Positions 1 through 8,400 of a stretch of 64,000 nucleotides of DNA are shown here, piece by piece. Within the stretch, counting starts at the first letter, position 1. Every line of letters starts with the position of its first letter. The stretch is from Tumebacillus algifaecis. GTDB taxonomy: Bacteria; Bacillota; Bacilli; Tumebacillales; Tumebacillaceae. Location: assembly GCF_002243515.1 (NCBI RefSeq), contig NZ_CP022657.1, forward strand, positions 712,001-776,000, in the 5' to 3' direction. The position numbers and the translations under genes are program-made. Below the pieces are notes generated by a model. The model did no database searches. It saw only the letters and a program-made list of their open reading frames with translations, and was not told the origin of the DNA.

Positions 1-1298
1 TGCAGCAACGCGGCGAGCAACGTGGAAAAATGACTGGACATCCGCTCGATGCTGGCCCGCTCGAACAGGTCGGTTTTGTATTCCAGTTCGCCGCGCAGAC
101 CGTCTGCCGTCTCGTTGATCGATAGCGTCAAGTCAAATTTGGCTGTGCCGCTCGTTAGTGGCAAGAGGCTCCATTCGAGTCCGACCAACTCCAAGTTGGC
201 AAGCGGCGTGTTTTGCAAGACGAACATCACTTGGAACAGCGGCGACACGCTCAGGTCGCGTTCCGGCTGCAACTGTTCGACCAGCATTTCAAACGGGATC
301 TCTTGGTGCTGATAGCTGGCAAGTGCAGACTTGCGCACGCGGCGCAAGACTTCTCGAAATGAGGGCGTTCCTGCCAAGTCGGTGCGCAACACCACATTGT
401 TGACGAAAAAGCCGATCAGCCCTTCGACCTCTTCCGCATCGCGCCCCGCGACCGGAGTGCCGATTCGAATATCGGTCTGGCCGGACAAGCGGTACAACAG
501 CGTTTGAAACGCGGCGGCCAGCACCATGAACGAGGTCGCATTTTCATGCTGACAAAGAGTTTGTAACGGCTCGTTCAGTTCGCGGGGGAGCGCAAATGTG
601 ATCGTATCCCCGCGCACGCTCGCTCCTGCCGGGCGCGGATGGTCGGTCGGCAGTTGCAGGGCGGTCGGTCGCTCGCCCAGTTCGTTTTTCCAAAATGCGA
701 GCATGTCTTCGAGCGCCTCACCTTGCATCCATTCGCGTTGGTAGTGGGCGTAATCGGCGTATTGCACGGGCAGTTCTTCCAGCGGGGAAGGGACATCGCG
801 CACGAACGCTTCGTAGAGCACAGACAGCTCGCGCACCAGCACTCCCATCGACCAGCCGTCGGAGATGATGTGGTGGAGGTTGAGGAGCAAGATGTGTTCC
901 TCTTCCTCCAACTTGTACAAACTGGTGCAAAACAGCGGACCTTGGCTGAGGTCGAACGGCTGGCAGGCTGCGGCACGCACCGCTTCCCACATGCGTTCCT
1001 CGCGTTCGGTTGCGGGCAGAGCAGTTAGGTCGAACAGCGGCAGGTCGTGGTGACGGGCGCTCTTGACCACCTGCATCAGTTCCTCCTCCTGTAGGCGGAA
1101 GGTGGTGCGCAGCGTTTCATGACGGCGCACGATCTCTTGCAAGGCTTGCATCAGCGCCGCAGTGTGCAACACACCGCGCAGACGCAGCGCGGCCGGCATG
1201 TTGTACAGCGCCTGTCCTGGGGTCAATTGGTCGAGAAACCAGAGCCGCTGTTGGGCGAAGGAGGCAGGAAAAGCGTACGTTTCAATCGAGGGGATCAT
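1..1298 (-). CDS. Nonribosomal peptide synthetase, 5' part (condensation domain), truncated by the window edge
   Basis: Reading the minus strand from the ATG at 1298 gives an open frame to the window edge that starts directly with a condensation (C) domain: an early FAxxFAQQRLWFLDQL motif, RRHETLRTTF, and the catalytic HHIISDGWS motif near residue 140. Later core motifs (IGTPVAGR, IGFFVNNVVLRTD, HQEIPFE) are also present, so the domain appears intact. It would form a peptide bond between the upstream donor and the acceptor amino acid. A second in-frame ATG at 1310 abuts AAAGG too closely; the ATG at 1298 has AAGGATGG at a normal distance, so I prefer it. The gene is divergent from the tail operon. 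A C domain at the N-terminus means an upstream partner or a lipo-initiating role. The A and T domains must lie outside the window. Confidence 0.9.
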   Translation of the reverse strand, partial: MIPSIETYAFPASFAQQRLWFLDQLTPGQALYNMPAALRLRGVLHTAALMQALQEIVRRHETLRTTFRLQEEELMQVVKSARHHDLPLFDLTALPATEREERMWEAVRAAACQPFDLSQGPLFCTSLYKLEEEEHILLLNLHHIISDGWSMGVLVRELSVLYEAFVRDVPSPLEELPVQYADYAHYQREWMQGEALEDMLAFWKNELGERPTALQLPTDHPRPAGASVRGDTITFALPRELNEPLQTLCQHENATSFMVLAAAFQTLLYRLSGQTDIRIGTPVAGRDAEEVEGLIGFFVNNVVLRTDLAGTPSFREVLRRVRKSALASYQHQEIPFEMLVEQLQPERDLSVSPLFQVMFVLQNTPLANLELVGLEWSLLPLTSGTAKFDLTLSINETADGLRGELEYKTDLFERASIERMSSHFSTLLAALL

Positions 1299-1417
1299 CG
1301 ACGGTACCATCCTTTCAGAGTTGTGTTGAAGCGAGCCGCTTTACAGCGCGAGAGAGTTGACCGAGCGATTGTACGAGGTGAACACCGTCATGCCAATTGG
1401 CAGTCACACTCACTTTT

Positions 1418-1444
1418 CTTTCAATCAATGTAGTCGATTGAAAG
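1418..1444. promoter_or_regulatory. Inverted repeat, probable operator upstream of the NRPS gene
   Basis: CTTTCAATC, nine spacer bases, then GATTGAAAG: a perfect 9-bp inverted repeat. It lies over the predicted -10 of the minus-strand NRPS promoter, a position expected for a repressor site. The binding protein is unknown. Confidence 0.5.
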
Positions 1445-1456
1445 GAAGGGCGTCAA
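1427..1456 (-). promoter_or_regulatory. Putative NRPS promoter
   Basis: On the minus strand, TTGACG (complement of 1451-1456) is followed after 18 bases by TACATT (complement of 1427-1432). The -35 is good and the -10 only fair. It would give a leader of about 120 bases before the NRPS start at 1298. The inverted repeat at 1418-1444 covers the -10. Confidence 0.4.
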
Positions 1457-1810
1457 TCATTATTAGAAAATTCCATAATTTAAGTGTTGCTTGGTTTGTT
1501 GATCTCGTTTTAATGAAAATCAGAGGATGATTTCGCTGATACGCTCGGGCACGAGCGCATCGATTGCGCAGAACGAATTAAGAAGAATCGCGATTGGCTC
1601 AAAGCGTTTTGAACATCGATCACACACGATGAGTTCGATTTCAAATTCAGCAGGACCTCCATTAAATAAAAACAATGAATCCGTACTGGAACCTACCTAT
1701 ATAAATGTCGCGCTTTCCCGATTATAGCACTGCGCTGAAAATTTTGTATATCTATCGCGCCTCAAGAAAACAGCGCCCTTGCGGACTAGAGAGTAGGGAG
1801 GTGAGCAAGC

Positions 1811-2602
1811 ATGTCGCTCGATCTGGTCTCACAGATCAAAAGCATCATGCGCTTCGTGGAAGAACAGTGCCCCGGCATTCCGCTACAAACGGAAAAAAGC
1901 CAGGCGGCCACTCTTGCCCCCGCCCTCTTAGCAGAGCATGTGCGCTCACAGGCCGCTCCGATGATGGCGACGGCACAGCAGGACATCGCGTACTGGAAGA
2001 TCACCTTTTTCTCCCCCGATTATTGGGCGAGCAAAAAGGTGATCGGTGATCTGAAAGATGCGATTCAGCAGTTGCGCGAGATTCCTGCCTGCCTGTTCGA
2101 CTTCAGTTTTCCAGCGCCTACCGGTGCGACGGCGACAGACGGTCATCTGCCCGCAGGCGTCTACCGCTTGCAGGTGACGGGAGTTGGTCGCGATGGGGCG
2201 GAGAGCTTGCCGAGTCAGCCAGTCGATGTGACCTTGGCCGAACCGGGCAGCATTCGGCTGACCATTCCGCGCTTGGAGCACGGGGTGGGCCCGTTCGTCA
2301 GCTACCGCGTCTATCTGGGCGGCGCGTTGGCGGGGGAGGTAGAGCAAGATGCGGTTGGCAACACCAGTTGTCAAGTCGCTGACTTGCCCGCGAACCATGC
2401 GGCCGCCCCGCCCGACACATCGGTGCTCTTGGAGCGCTTCTTCTATGTAGAAGACGTGCAGGCGGTCACGTTCGGTGAGCGAAACGAGCTGGGTCTCTTC
2501 GAAGGCATCGTCCGGCTGAAGACGCGGCTGACCATTCCGAAACGAGCCGTTTTTGCGGAAAAAGTAGCTCAAGTTTCGGCGGTCGTAGCGGCTACTAAGT
2601 AG
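1811..2602 (+). CDS. First gene of the tail operon: tail-associated protein with an embedded Ig/FnIII-like domain
   Basis: 263 aa, ATG behind GGGAGGTGAG. Residues 1-100 and the last 60 or so look like one folded tail protein, interrupted at about residues 105-185 by a beta-rich segment (YRLQVTGVGRDGAESLPS, YRVYLGG) that resembles a fibronectin/Ig-like insertion. It is the first gene of the operon, ahead of the sheath gene. In PBSX-type clusters this position is occupied by tail-completion or terminator-type proteins, so a tail-end role is plausible by context only. I do not recognise the sequence itself. An Ig-like insertion in a tail protein is often surface-exposed and non-essential for assembly. 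Confidence 0.6.
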   Translation: MSLDLVSQIKSIMRFVEEQCPGIPLQTEKSQAATLAPALLAEHVRSQAAPMMATAQQDIAYWKITFFSPDYWASKKVIGDLKDAIQQLREIPACLFDFSFPAPTGATATDGHLPAGVYRLQVTGVGRDGAESLPSQPVDVTLAEPGSIRLTIPRLEHGVGPFVSYRVYLGGALAGEVEQDAVGNTSCQVADLPANHAAAPPDTSVLLERFFYVEDVQAVTFGERNELGLFEGIVRLKTRLTIPKRAVFAEKVAQVSAVVAATK

Positions 2603-2615
2603 GGAGGTGAGCACG

Positions 2616-2810
2616 ATGGAACAGCTTCAAAACGAAACGGTGTTTCGACTTCAAGAGTTTTTGGAGATCGATTCGCATGAGGTGCTGCAGGTAGCACCGT
2701 TTGTTCTGAAAGGTGCGATTGCACATGCCGGATTGTCGGCAGATGACCAAGCGACATTGTCGCAGGTGAAACAAGCAGTTCAAGCGTTTTTGCAGGCTCC
2801 GGCGAAGTAA
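2616..2810 (+). CDS. Small hypothetical tail-operon protein (64 aa)
   Basis: Starts at the ATG at 2616, nine bases behind GGGAGG; an upstream in-frame GTG lies inside the ribosome binding site and is rejected. The protein is short, mostly helical and soluble (LQEFLEIDSHEVLQ, AVQAFLQAPAK), without cysteines or membrane segments. It sits between the first tail gene and the sheath gene, 13 bases behind one and 32 before the other, so it is co-expressed with the tail. I do not recognise a family; an assembly helper or minor structural protein is possible. Confidence 0.6.
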   Translation: MEQLQNETVFRLQEFLEIDSHEVLQVAPFVLKGAIAHAGLSADDQATLSQVKQAVQAFLQAPAK

Positions 2811-2842
2811 GCGGAGCGATAACTCTCGGAGGTGAAGGTAAG

Positions 2843-4255
2843 ATGGCAGGAGGAAAATGGACGATTCTCGATACTCTCGATCCGTCTCAACGTTCTGGTT
2901 TTTATATTAACTTTGTGGCAGATGCTGCAGCCGGCGTACAAGCGGGTGTGCAAGGCATCGTCGCGATTCCGGTCACCGCGCCGTGGGGCCCGGAAGGTCA
3001 GCTGGTGAAAATCACCTCGGACCTGGAATTTGCTGCTACGTTCTCCAACCTGGAAGAAGGTTCGGCAGCTGCGTTGATTCTGCAGGCGCTCAAAGGCGGC
3101 GCCAGCACCGTGCTGGCCTACCGCATGGCGACTGGTGCCATGAAAGCGAAAGCGACGCTGAAAGAGGGCGCGGAAGATCTGGTCAAAGTGGATGCGAAAT
3201 ACAGCGGTGCCTACGGCAACCGTTTGACTTTGTCGATCAACGGCTCGCTGGCCGACGCATCGGAGAAAGAATTTAAAATCTACGATGGCGCGAAACTGCT
3301 GGAGAAGTATGCGTTTGACGGCACCGCTACTGGGCTGGTCGCAACAGTTGGCAATAACTCCAAATATGTGGTGCTCAGCAAAGTGGCAGACGGCACGTTC
3401 AGCACGATCGCCAACCAACCGCTGACGGGCGGCGTTTCCGGGCTTACGGTGACCAACTCCGAGTATATGGATGCGTTTGCGGTGTTTGAAGGGCACGCGT
3501 ATGAGTTTAACATCCTCACCATCGGTTCTGGCGAATCCTCGCTACAGCAGTCGGCAGCAGAGTTTATCCGCCGTCTGCGCGGGGAAGGCCATTTTGTCCA
3601 ATTGGTGCTCGGTCATGGCGAAGCGGATGAATTTGATGCGGCGAAGGCGGCAGCATTGAACCTGAACCATGAAGGCATCGTCTATCACAACATCGGGGTC
3701 AAACTGGCAGGTTCGGAGCTGACTCCGGCCGAATTCTCGGGCCGGATCGCCGGGATGATCGCCGGAGCGGGCCCGGATGCTTCGATCACCTATGCGCAGG
3801 TGCGTGACATCGATAGTCTGACCAATATGCTCAACCACAACCAAGTCCGCGAAGCGAACAAAGCAGGTCTGGTCACTGCCTTCTATGACGGTGAAATCTA
3901 CCGCATCGAAAAAGGCATCAACACCTTGACCTCCTATTCTGAAAGCCAGCACGAAGGCTACAGCAAAATCAAAAACATCTCCGTGCTCGATGCGATCGGC
4001 AATGCGCTGACCATCTCGGCGAACAAAAACTACATCGGCAAAGTGCTCAACGATGTGGTGGGCCGCGACGCCCTGCTCGGCGCAATCCGTGCGGCGTTTG
4101 ACATCTTCGAACAAGGCCGCCTGATCCAAAAAGGCTCTCTGGTCGGCCTTGACCCGACCCGTCCATCGGTGGGCGACCAAGTGTTCCTCGACCTTCGCGT
4201 CACCCCGATCGACGCGATGGAAGAAATCTATACAACCATTCGAGTGGGCCGCTAA
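2843..4255 (+). CDS. xkdK: Contractile tail sheath protein (XkdK-like)
   Basis: 470 aa, start ATG behind GGAGGTG. It has the typical build of a Gram-positive myovirus/PBSX sheath: an N-terminal part with AAGVQAGVQGIVAIPVTAPW, a variable middle, and a conserved C-terminal core (DAIGNALTISANKNYIGKVL, LDLRVTPIDAMEEIYTTI) that in this family forms the inter-subunit handshake. It polymerises around the tube and contracts to drive the tube through the target envelope. The tube gene follows after 36 bases, the normal order. Presence of a sheath makes the particle an R-type (contractile) rather than an F-type tail. Confidence 0.93.
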   Translation: MAGGKWTILDTLDPSQRSGFYINFVADAAAGVQAGVQGIVAIPVTAPWGPEGQLVKITSDLEFAATFSNLEEGSAAALILQALKGGASTVLAYRMATGAMKAKATLKEGAEDLVKVDAKYSGAYGNRLTLSINGSLADASEKEFKIYDGAKLLEKYAFDGTATGLVATVGNNSKYVVLSKVADGTFSTIANQPLTGGVSGLTVTNSEYMDAFAVFEGHAYEFNILTIGSGESSLQQSAAEFIRRLRGEGHFVQLVLGHGEADEFDAAKAAALNLNHEGIVYHNIGVKLAGSELTPAEFSGRIAGMIAGAGPDASITYAQVRDIDSLTNMLNHNQVREANKAGLVTAFYDGEIYRIEKGINTLTSYSESQHEGYSKIKNISVLDAIGNALTISANKNYIGKVLNDVVGRDALLGAIRAAFDIFEQGRLIQKGSLVGLDPTRPSVGDQVFLDLRVTPIDAMEEIYTTIRVGR

Positions 4256-4291
4256 CAGCGGTCCGCTCTCATCTTAGGAGGGTGATCTAAC

Positions 4292-4744
4292 ATGGCGATG
4301 AACGCGGGCTACGCGATCAACGGTTCCTTCGGCACACTGTACGAAGGCGATACCTTTATGGCGAACTGTAAGAAAGTTGAAGCAAAAGTGACGATCGATA
4401 AAGAGGAGCTCAAGCTCTCATCCACCCGCCGCACCGGCTTCAAGTCGAAAGGCGTCAAAGGCGAAGGTACGCTGGGCCTGTACAAAGTGGACAGCAAATT
4501 TTTGGAGCGTGTCACTTCTTACATGAGCAATGAGCGCTCGGTGCAGTTTGTCGGCCAACTCCTCGTCGTGCTCGACGATCCGGAATCGCTCGGCGTGGAG
4601 AAAGTGCTGTTGAAAAATGTCAAGTTCTGGGAAGTCAACTTCGGTTGGTCGCTCGACACGATCTTGGAAGAAGAAATTCCGTTCACGTTTGAAGACATTC
4701 AAATCTCTTCTGCGATCAAAGGCGATTCGACGAAAGCTCGTTAA
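4292..4744 (+). CDS. xkdM: Tail tube protein (XkdM-like)
   Basis: 150 aa, start behind GGAGGGTGAT. Features are typical of PBSX-type tube proteins: an early AINGSFGTLYEGD motif, a basic beta hairpin rich in K/T (STRRTGFKSKGVKGEGTLGLYK) around residues 45-65, and a C-terminal acidic FTFEDIQI segment. Hexameric rings of this protein stack into the inner tube. It sits directly between sheath and assembly chaperone genes. A strong terminator-like hairpin follows the stop codon and probably sets the high sheath/tube output relative to downstream genes. Confidence 0.92.
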   Translation: MAMNAGYAINGSFGTLYEGDTFMANCKKVEAKVTIDKEELKLSSTRRTGFKSKGVKGEGTLGLYKVDSKFLERVTSYMSNERSVQFVGQLLVVLDDPESLGVEKVLLKNVKFWEVNFGWSLDTILEEEIPFTFEDIQISSAIKGDSTKAR

Positions 4745-4769
4745 GTTTTGGACCGACTTGTACGATATT

Positions 4770-4812
4770 GTGGCTGGGAAGGGAATTTCGGTTCCTCCCA
4801 GCCACTATTTTT
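4770..4812 (+). terminator. Intrinsic terminator inside the tail operon
   Basis: A GTGGCTGGGA / TCCCAGCCAC stem, extended inward by GGAA/TTCC, is followed by TATTTTT. It lies between the tube gene and the assembly-chaperone gene, which are otherwise in one operon. It probably works as a partial terminator that lowers transcription of catalytic-copy tail genes relative to sheath and tube. Confidence 0.75.
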
Positions 4813-4828
4813 CTAGGAGGTTGTACTG

Positions 4829-5266
4829 ATGAAAAAAGAAGAAAGCAAAGCGATGACCCAAGACCTGTATGTCGATCCGCTCGAAGCACTGCTCGCGGTG
4901 GATGCAGAACGAGCACCGGAAGATGATGTCTACCTGAAACGCCTCAACGCCAAATTCCGCGTGCGCGGGCCGAAACAGTCCGAATACAAAGCGACCTTGG
5001 AGCGCTGCGTCAAGGAGACGGGCAAAGGCAAAAACTTGCGCCGCTCGCTCGATACGGACATGTTCCAAAAGCTGATCGTCTACACGTTCACCGTCACGCC
5101 GAATCTGTCCGACCCGAAACTGATGGAGAAATACGGCGCGCTGGTGGCCGAAGAGGTGATCGAAAAAGCGTTGTTGCCGGGCGAGGTTGACAAGTTGGCG
5201 GAGCGCATCCTCGAACTTGGCGGTTACGGCGATGACGACGACATGGTGGAAGACGCAAAAAACTAA
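4829..5266 (+). CDS. xkdN: Tail assembly chaperone, short form (XkdN-like)
   Basis: 145 aa, start ATG behind AGGAGG. Charged, helical protein typical of the chaperone encoded just before the tape measure gene in PBSX-like and other long tails. It coats the tape measure during tail assembly and is not part of the finished particle. The last sense codons, AAA AAC followed by TAA, form the slippery heptamer that allows the longer form described separately. Acidic tail (GDDDDMVEDAK) before the slip site. Confidence 0.88.
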   Translation: MKKEESKAMTQDLYVDPLEALLAVDAERAPEDDVYLKRLNAKFRVRGPKQSEYKATLERCVKETGKGKNLRRSLDTDMFQKLIVYTFTVTPNLSDPKLMEKYGALVAEEVIEKALLPGEVDKLAERILELGGYGDDDDMVEDAKN

Positions 5267-5439
5267 TTCGCGAAGGGCACGGCGAGGCGGTGCTCCTGCA
5301 CGCGATCTTTATCGAAACGGGCCGTTTCCCATCTGAGGTTCAAAAGTTACCTCGGGGGAAAGGGCCTTTCTTTATGCCTCCATCATGGTTGAAATGGAAA
5401 ATCGCCAAAAAGCGGTCAAGTAAGGAGGTGAACGACTGA
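4829..5439 (+). CDS. Tail assembly chaperone, long form made by -1 ribosomal frameshift
   Basis: The zero frame ends GCA AAA AAC TAA at 5255-5266. The heptamer A AAA AAC (5257-5263) is a classic -1 slippery site. After slipping, reading continues from 5263 in the -1 frame for 58 codons to TGA at 5437-5439, giving a 203-aa fusion. The extension contains HAIFIETGRFPSEVQKLP and GKGPFFMPPSWLKWKIAKK, which resembles the second half of gpGT-type chaperones. A hairpin starting about 11 bases downstream (5274-5297, AGGGCAC/GTGCTCCT) could stimulate slipping. The extension's stop overlaps the tape measure ATG (TGATG). The frameshift is seen as a sequence signal; its use is inferred from the family. 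Confidence 0.85.
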
Positions 5440-8400
5440 TGGCAGACACGATGCAGACAGTGGGACAGCTTAGCCAACTGGAACGAGCGCTCGATCGAGT
5501 CCAGCGGGGCTGGTCCAGATTCAACGCGGAAATGCAGCGTAGCGATGGAGTTATGCACCGCGTGTACCAGACGGGGAATATGGCTTCGGATGGGTTGATG
5601 AAGCTGAGCAACATCAGCTTGGGCCTGGTGATCGATCAGGCGACCGCGCTGGCTGGCAAGATGAAAGAGATCGGGCAAGAGGCGCTCAATGTATCGGCCG
5701 ACACGGAAGTGATGGCCGTCACGCTGCGAAAAGTGTACCAAGCTGAAGGCCCTGCGATCTATAAGCAGTTGAACCAGATTGCAGAAGGCTCGTTACATGA
5801 TAAGAGCGACATCCTCAAAGCGCTCAAAACGTTGCATGCGAGCGGCATGGGTGATGACAAGTCGGTGAAGATGGTCGGGGACTGGGCAGCTGCCAAGGGC
5901 AAGACGATGTCAGAAGTAGCGGACGTCTTCAAAATGATCAACGGTGGCGACTATGCCCGCGCGGTGCAATTCGCAATCGACAACGGGATCCGTCGGGATG
6001 ATTTGATCAACACAGAAAAGCTGGAATTTGGCGGCGTTAACAATGCCGATTATCGAGGGAAAGCGGGCGCTGATAAAACGGAAGCGCTGAAGACTGCGAT
6101 CATCAACCAGATCGGTGAAAAGTATATCGGTACGATGGATGAGCAAGCCAGCTCCTATCGCGGGATCTGGGGCACGATCGGGTTACAGGTGGAGAAACTC
6201 TACCTGAAAGCGATGGGCTTTGATGAAAACACGCTGAGTTTTCGCAGCGACTCGCTATTTATGAAGATCAAGGAAGCGAGCTTGGCGGTACAGGAGGCGA
6301 TGAGCTCTGTCCTAAGCCTCGGTGCCTTGCAGGATGACAGTTTGAGCATCTGGGAAAAGACGGGTGCTGTGCTGAGCGAATTGAACACCAAGCTGTGGGA
6401 GTGGTACACGAAAAGCGGGAAGAAGACGATCGAAGACATCGCGTTCAACTTGGGCGAAGGGTTTGGCAAGCTGTTGATGAGCGTGTTCGGGATGAGTTTA
6501 GATTCCGACCAAAATCTGTTCATCTCGGCGGGCAAGACGATCGCAACCGGGTTGTACAACGGTTTTAAAGAGTCGTTCGATCTGAGCGGTTTGATCGACA
6601 CGAGCATGGGGCAACTGACGGCCACGCTCGGAGGAGCTTGGCTTGGCGGGAAACTATTTGGTCCTGGCGGTGCGCTTATCGGAGCTGGGCTGGTCGGTGG
6701 CGGTGCGACTCTCTTCAATGGGAAGAATGACGGTTGGGGAGATGTCGTCGCCGCTGGTGGGCTGGCTACTGCCGCCTTCATGGGGCTGAAGGGCGGGAAG
6801 AATCTGCTTGGCGGCGGACTGATTGGGTCGCTGAAAGACAAGTTCTTCAAGAAAAAAGAGGTAGACTCCGGCAAATTGATGGTCGGGAAGATGGATAAGG
6901 TCATCTCGCGTCTCGATAAGATCATCCAATGCGTTTGCGCAAGATGTGACTGCGACAATGTGAAAAATCGCAATGGATCACGCAACGGTGGTGGGAATCG
7001 CTCACAAGCGAGAGGAGCGACACGGGCCTTGCCTAGCGCAGCGACACGGGCCTTGCCAAGCGCAGTGACGCGGGCCTTGCCAAGCGCAGTGACGCGGGCC
7101 TTGCCAGCAGGAGCGACACGAGCTCTGCCAGCAGGAGCGACGAGAGCATTGCCAGCAGGAGCGACGAGAGCGTTGCCAGCAGGAGCGACGAGAGCGTTGC
7201 CAGCAGGAGCGACGGGAGCGTTGCCAGCAGGAGCGACGAGAGCGTTGCCAGCAGGAGCGACGAGAGCGTTGCCAGCAGGAGCGACGGGAGCGTTGCCAGC
7301 AGGAGCGACGAGAGCGTTGCCAGCAGGAGTGACGGGAGCGTTGCCAGCAGGAGTGACGGGAGCGTTGCCAGCAGGAGCGACGAGAGCGTTGCCAGCAGGA
7401 GCGACACGAGCTCTGCCAGCAGAAGCGACACAAGCTCTGCCAGCAGGAGCGACACGAGCTCTGCCAGCAGGAGCGATGCGAGCCTTGACGGGCGGTGCCG
7501 CACTTGCTCTACCAGGAAGCGTCATGTTGGACGCGCCGGACCGTGCGCCGCGCTTGATGCCAAATGGTGCCACACAGGTACTGCCTGGCGCTGGGGCCGA
7601 TCGAGCAGGAAGCGGGCGACAATCTTCTATCAACCGCCCACAAGGACCTGGCCGCTGGGTTCCGACGGGACAAGCTGGTGTCGATGTATGGGAGCCTGAA
7701 ACCTCCGCTCGTTCCGCAACTGCGCGTTCCGGTGCGACCAGAGGCGGCGGCATGAAAGGTGCATTTGGCAAAGTCGCTCGAAAAATTCCATTTCTCGGAG
7801 CCCTGCTGGGCGGACTTGCGGTCGCAGAGTCCTCCGATCCGCTCGCCACGGGCGCACAAGTGGCCGGTAGTCTAGCTGGCGGTTTTGCAGGCGGTCAGGC
7901 TGGAGCGGCCCTTGGAGCGGCGATCGGTTCGATCGTGCCGGGCGCGGGGACAGCGATCGGCGCGGTGGTAGGCGGAGGCATTGGCTCGATCGCGGGTGCG
8001 ATCGGTGGTGAAGAGGCGGTTGTTTGGATCCAAACGCACATGGATTCGATCAAAGGCGTTCTCTTCGACGGTTGGGAAGGCATCAAAAACTTTTTTGGCG
8101 GCATTGGCAATTGGTTTGGCGGTCTATTCGATACGATCGGTACGGCCGTCACCGACGGTTTCTCCGCGGTCACAAACTTTTTCACCCAGATTCCAACTTT
8201 CTTTTCCGACACGTGGGACCGTGTGATCGAAGGTGTGACTTCGTTCGGTTCCAATCTGTGGAACGGGTTGACCGGATGGGTTGACCGCGCGATCAGCTCG
8301 CTCGTCGAAATCTTTTTGGACATCCCGTACTATGTCGGATACGGCATCGGACAAGCTGCAAAGTTCATCACGGAAACATTGCCGCAAATGTGGATGCAAT

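Larger units (their letters stand above)
1299..1810. other. Divergent intergenic region between the NRPS gene and the tail operon
   Basis: About 500 bases without a credible gene; the short frames here lack ribosome binding sites and family resemblance. The left part holds the minus-strand NRPS promoter and inverted repeat listed separately. The right part must hold the promoter of the tail operon. I see AT-rich candidates (TATATAAAT at about 1698, ATTATAGC at about 1722) but no well spaced -35 partner and no LexA-like box, which would fit dependence on a special sigma factor. The region ends with a strong ribosome binding site (GGGAGGTGAG) for the gene at 1811. Confidence 0.5.

Noticed and set aside
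1527-1727. 66-aa frame in the NRPS-tail intergenic region
   Set aside because: No ribosome binding site, no recognisable sequence, and it lies in the expected promoter region.
7014-7490. CRISPR-like repeat array
   Set aside because: The units are contiguous 24-bp direct repeats without spacers and encode a repeated peptide within a larger gene.
6200-7849. 549-aa open frame on the minus strand across the tape measure gene, plus two others (7002-7433, 7033-7503)
   Set aside because: They exist because the 24-bp repeat keeps several frames open; composition is Ala/Pro- or Ser/Cys/Arg-rich and low complexity, with no ribosome binding site.
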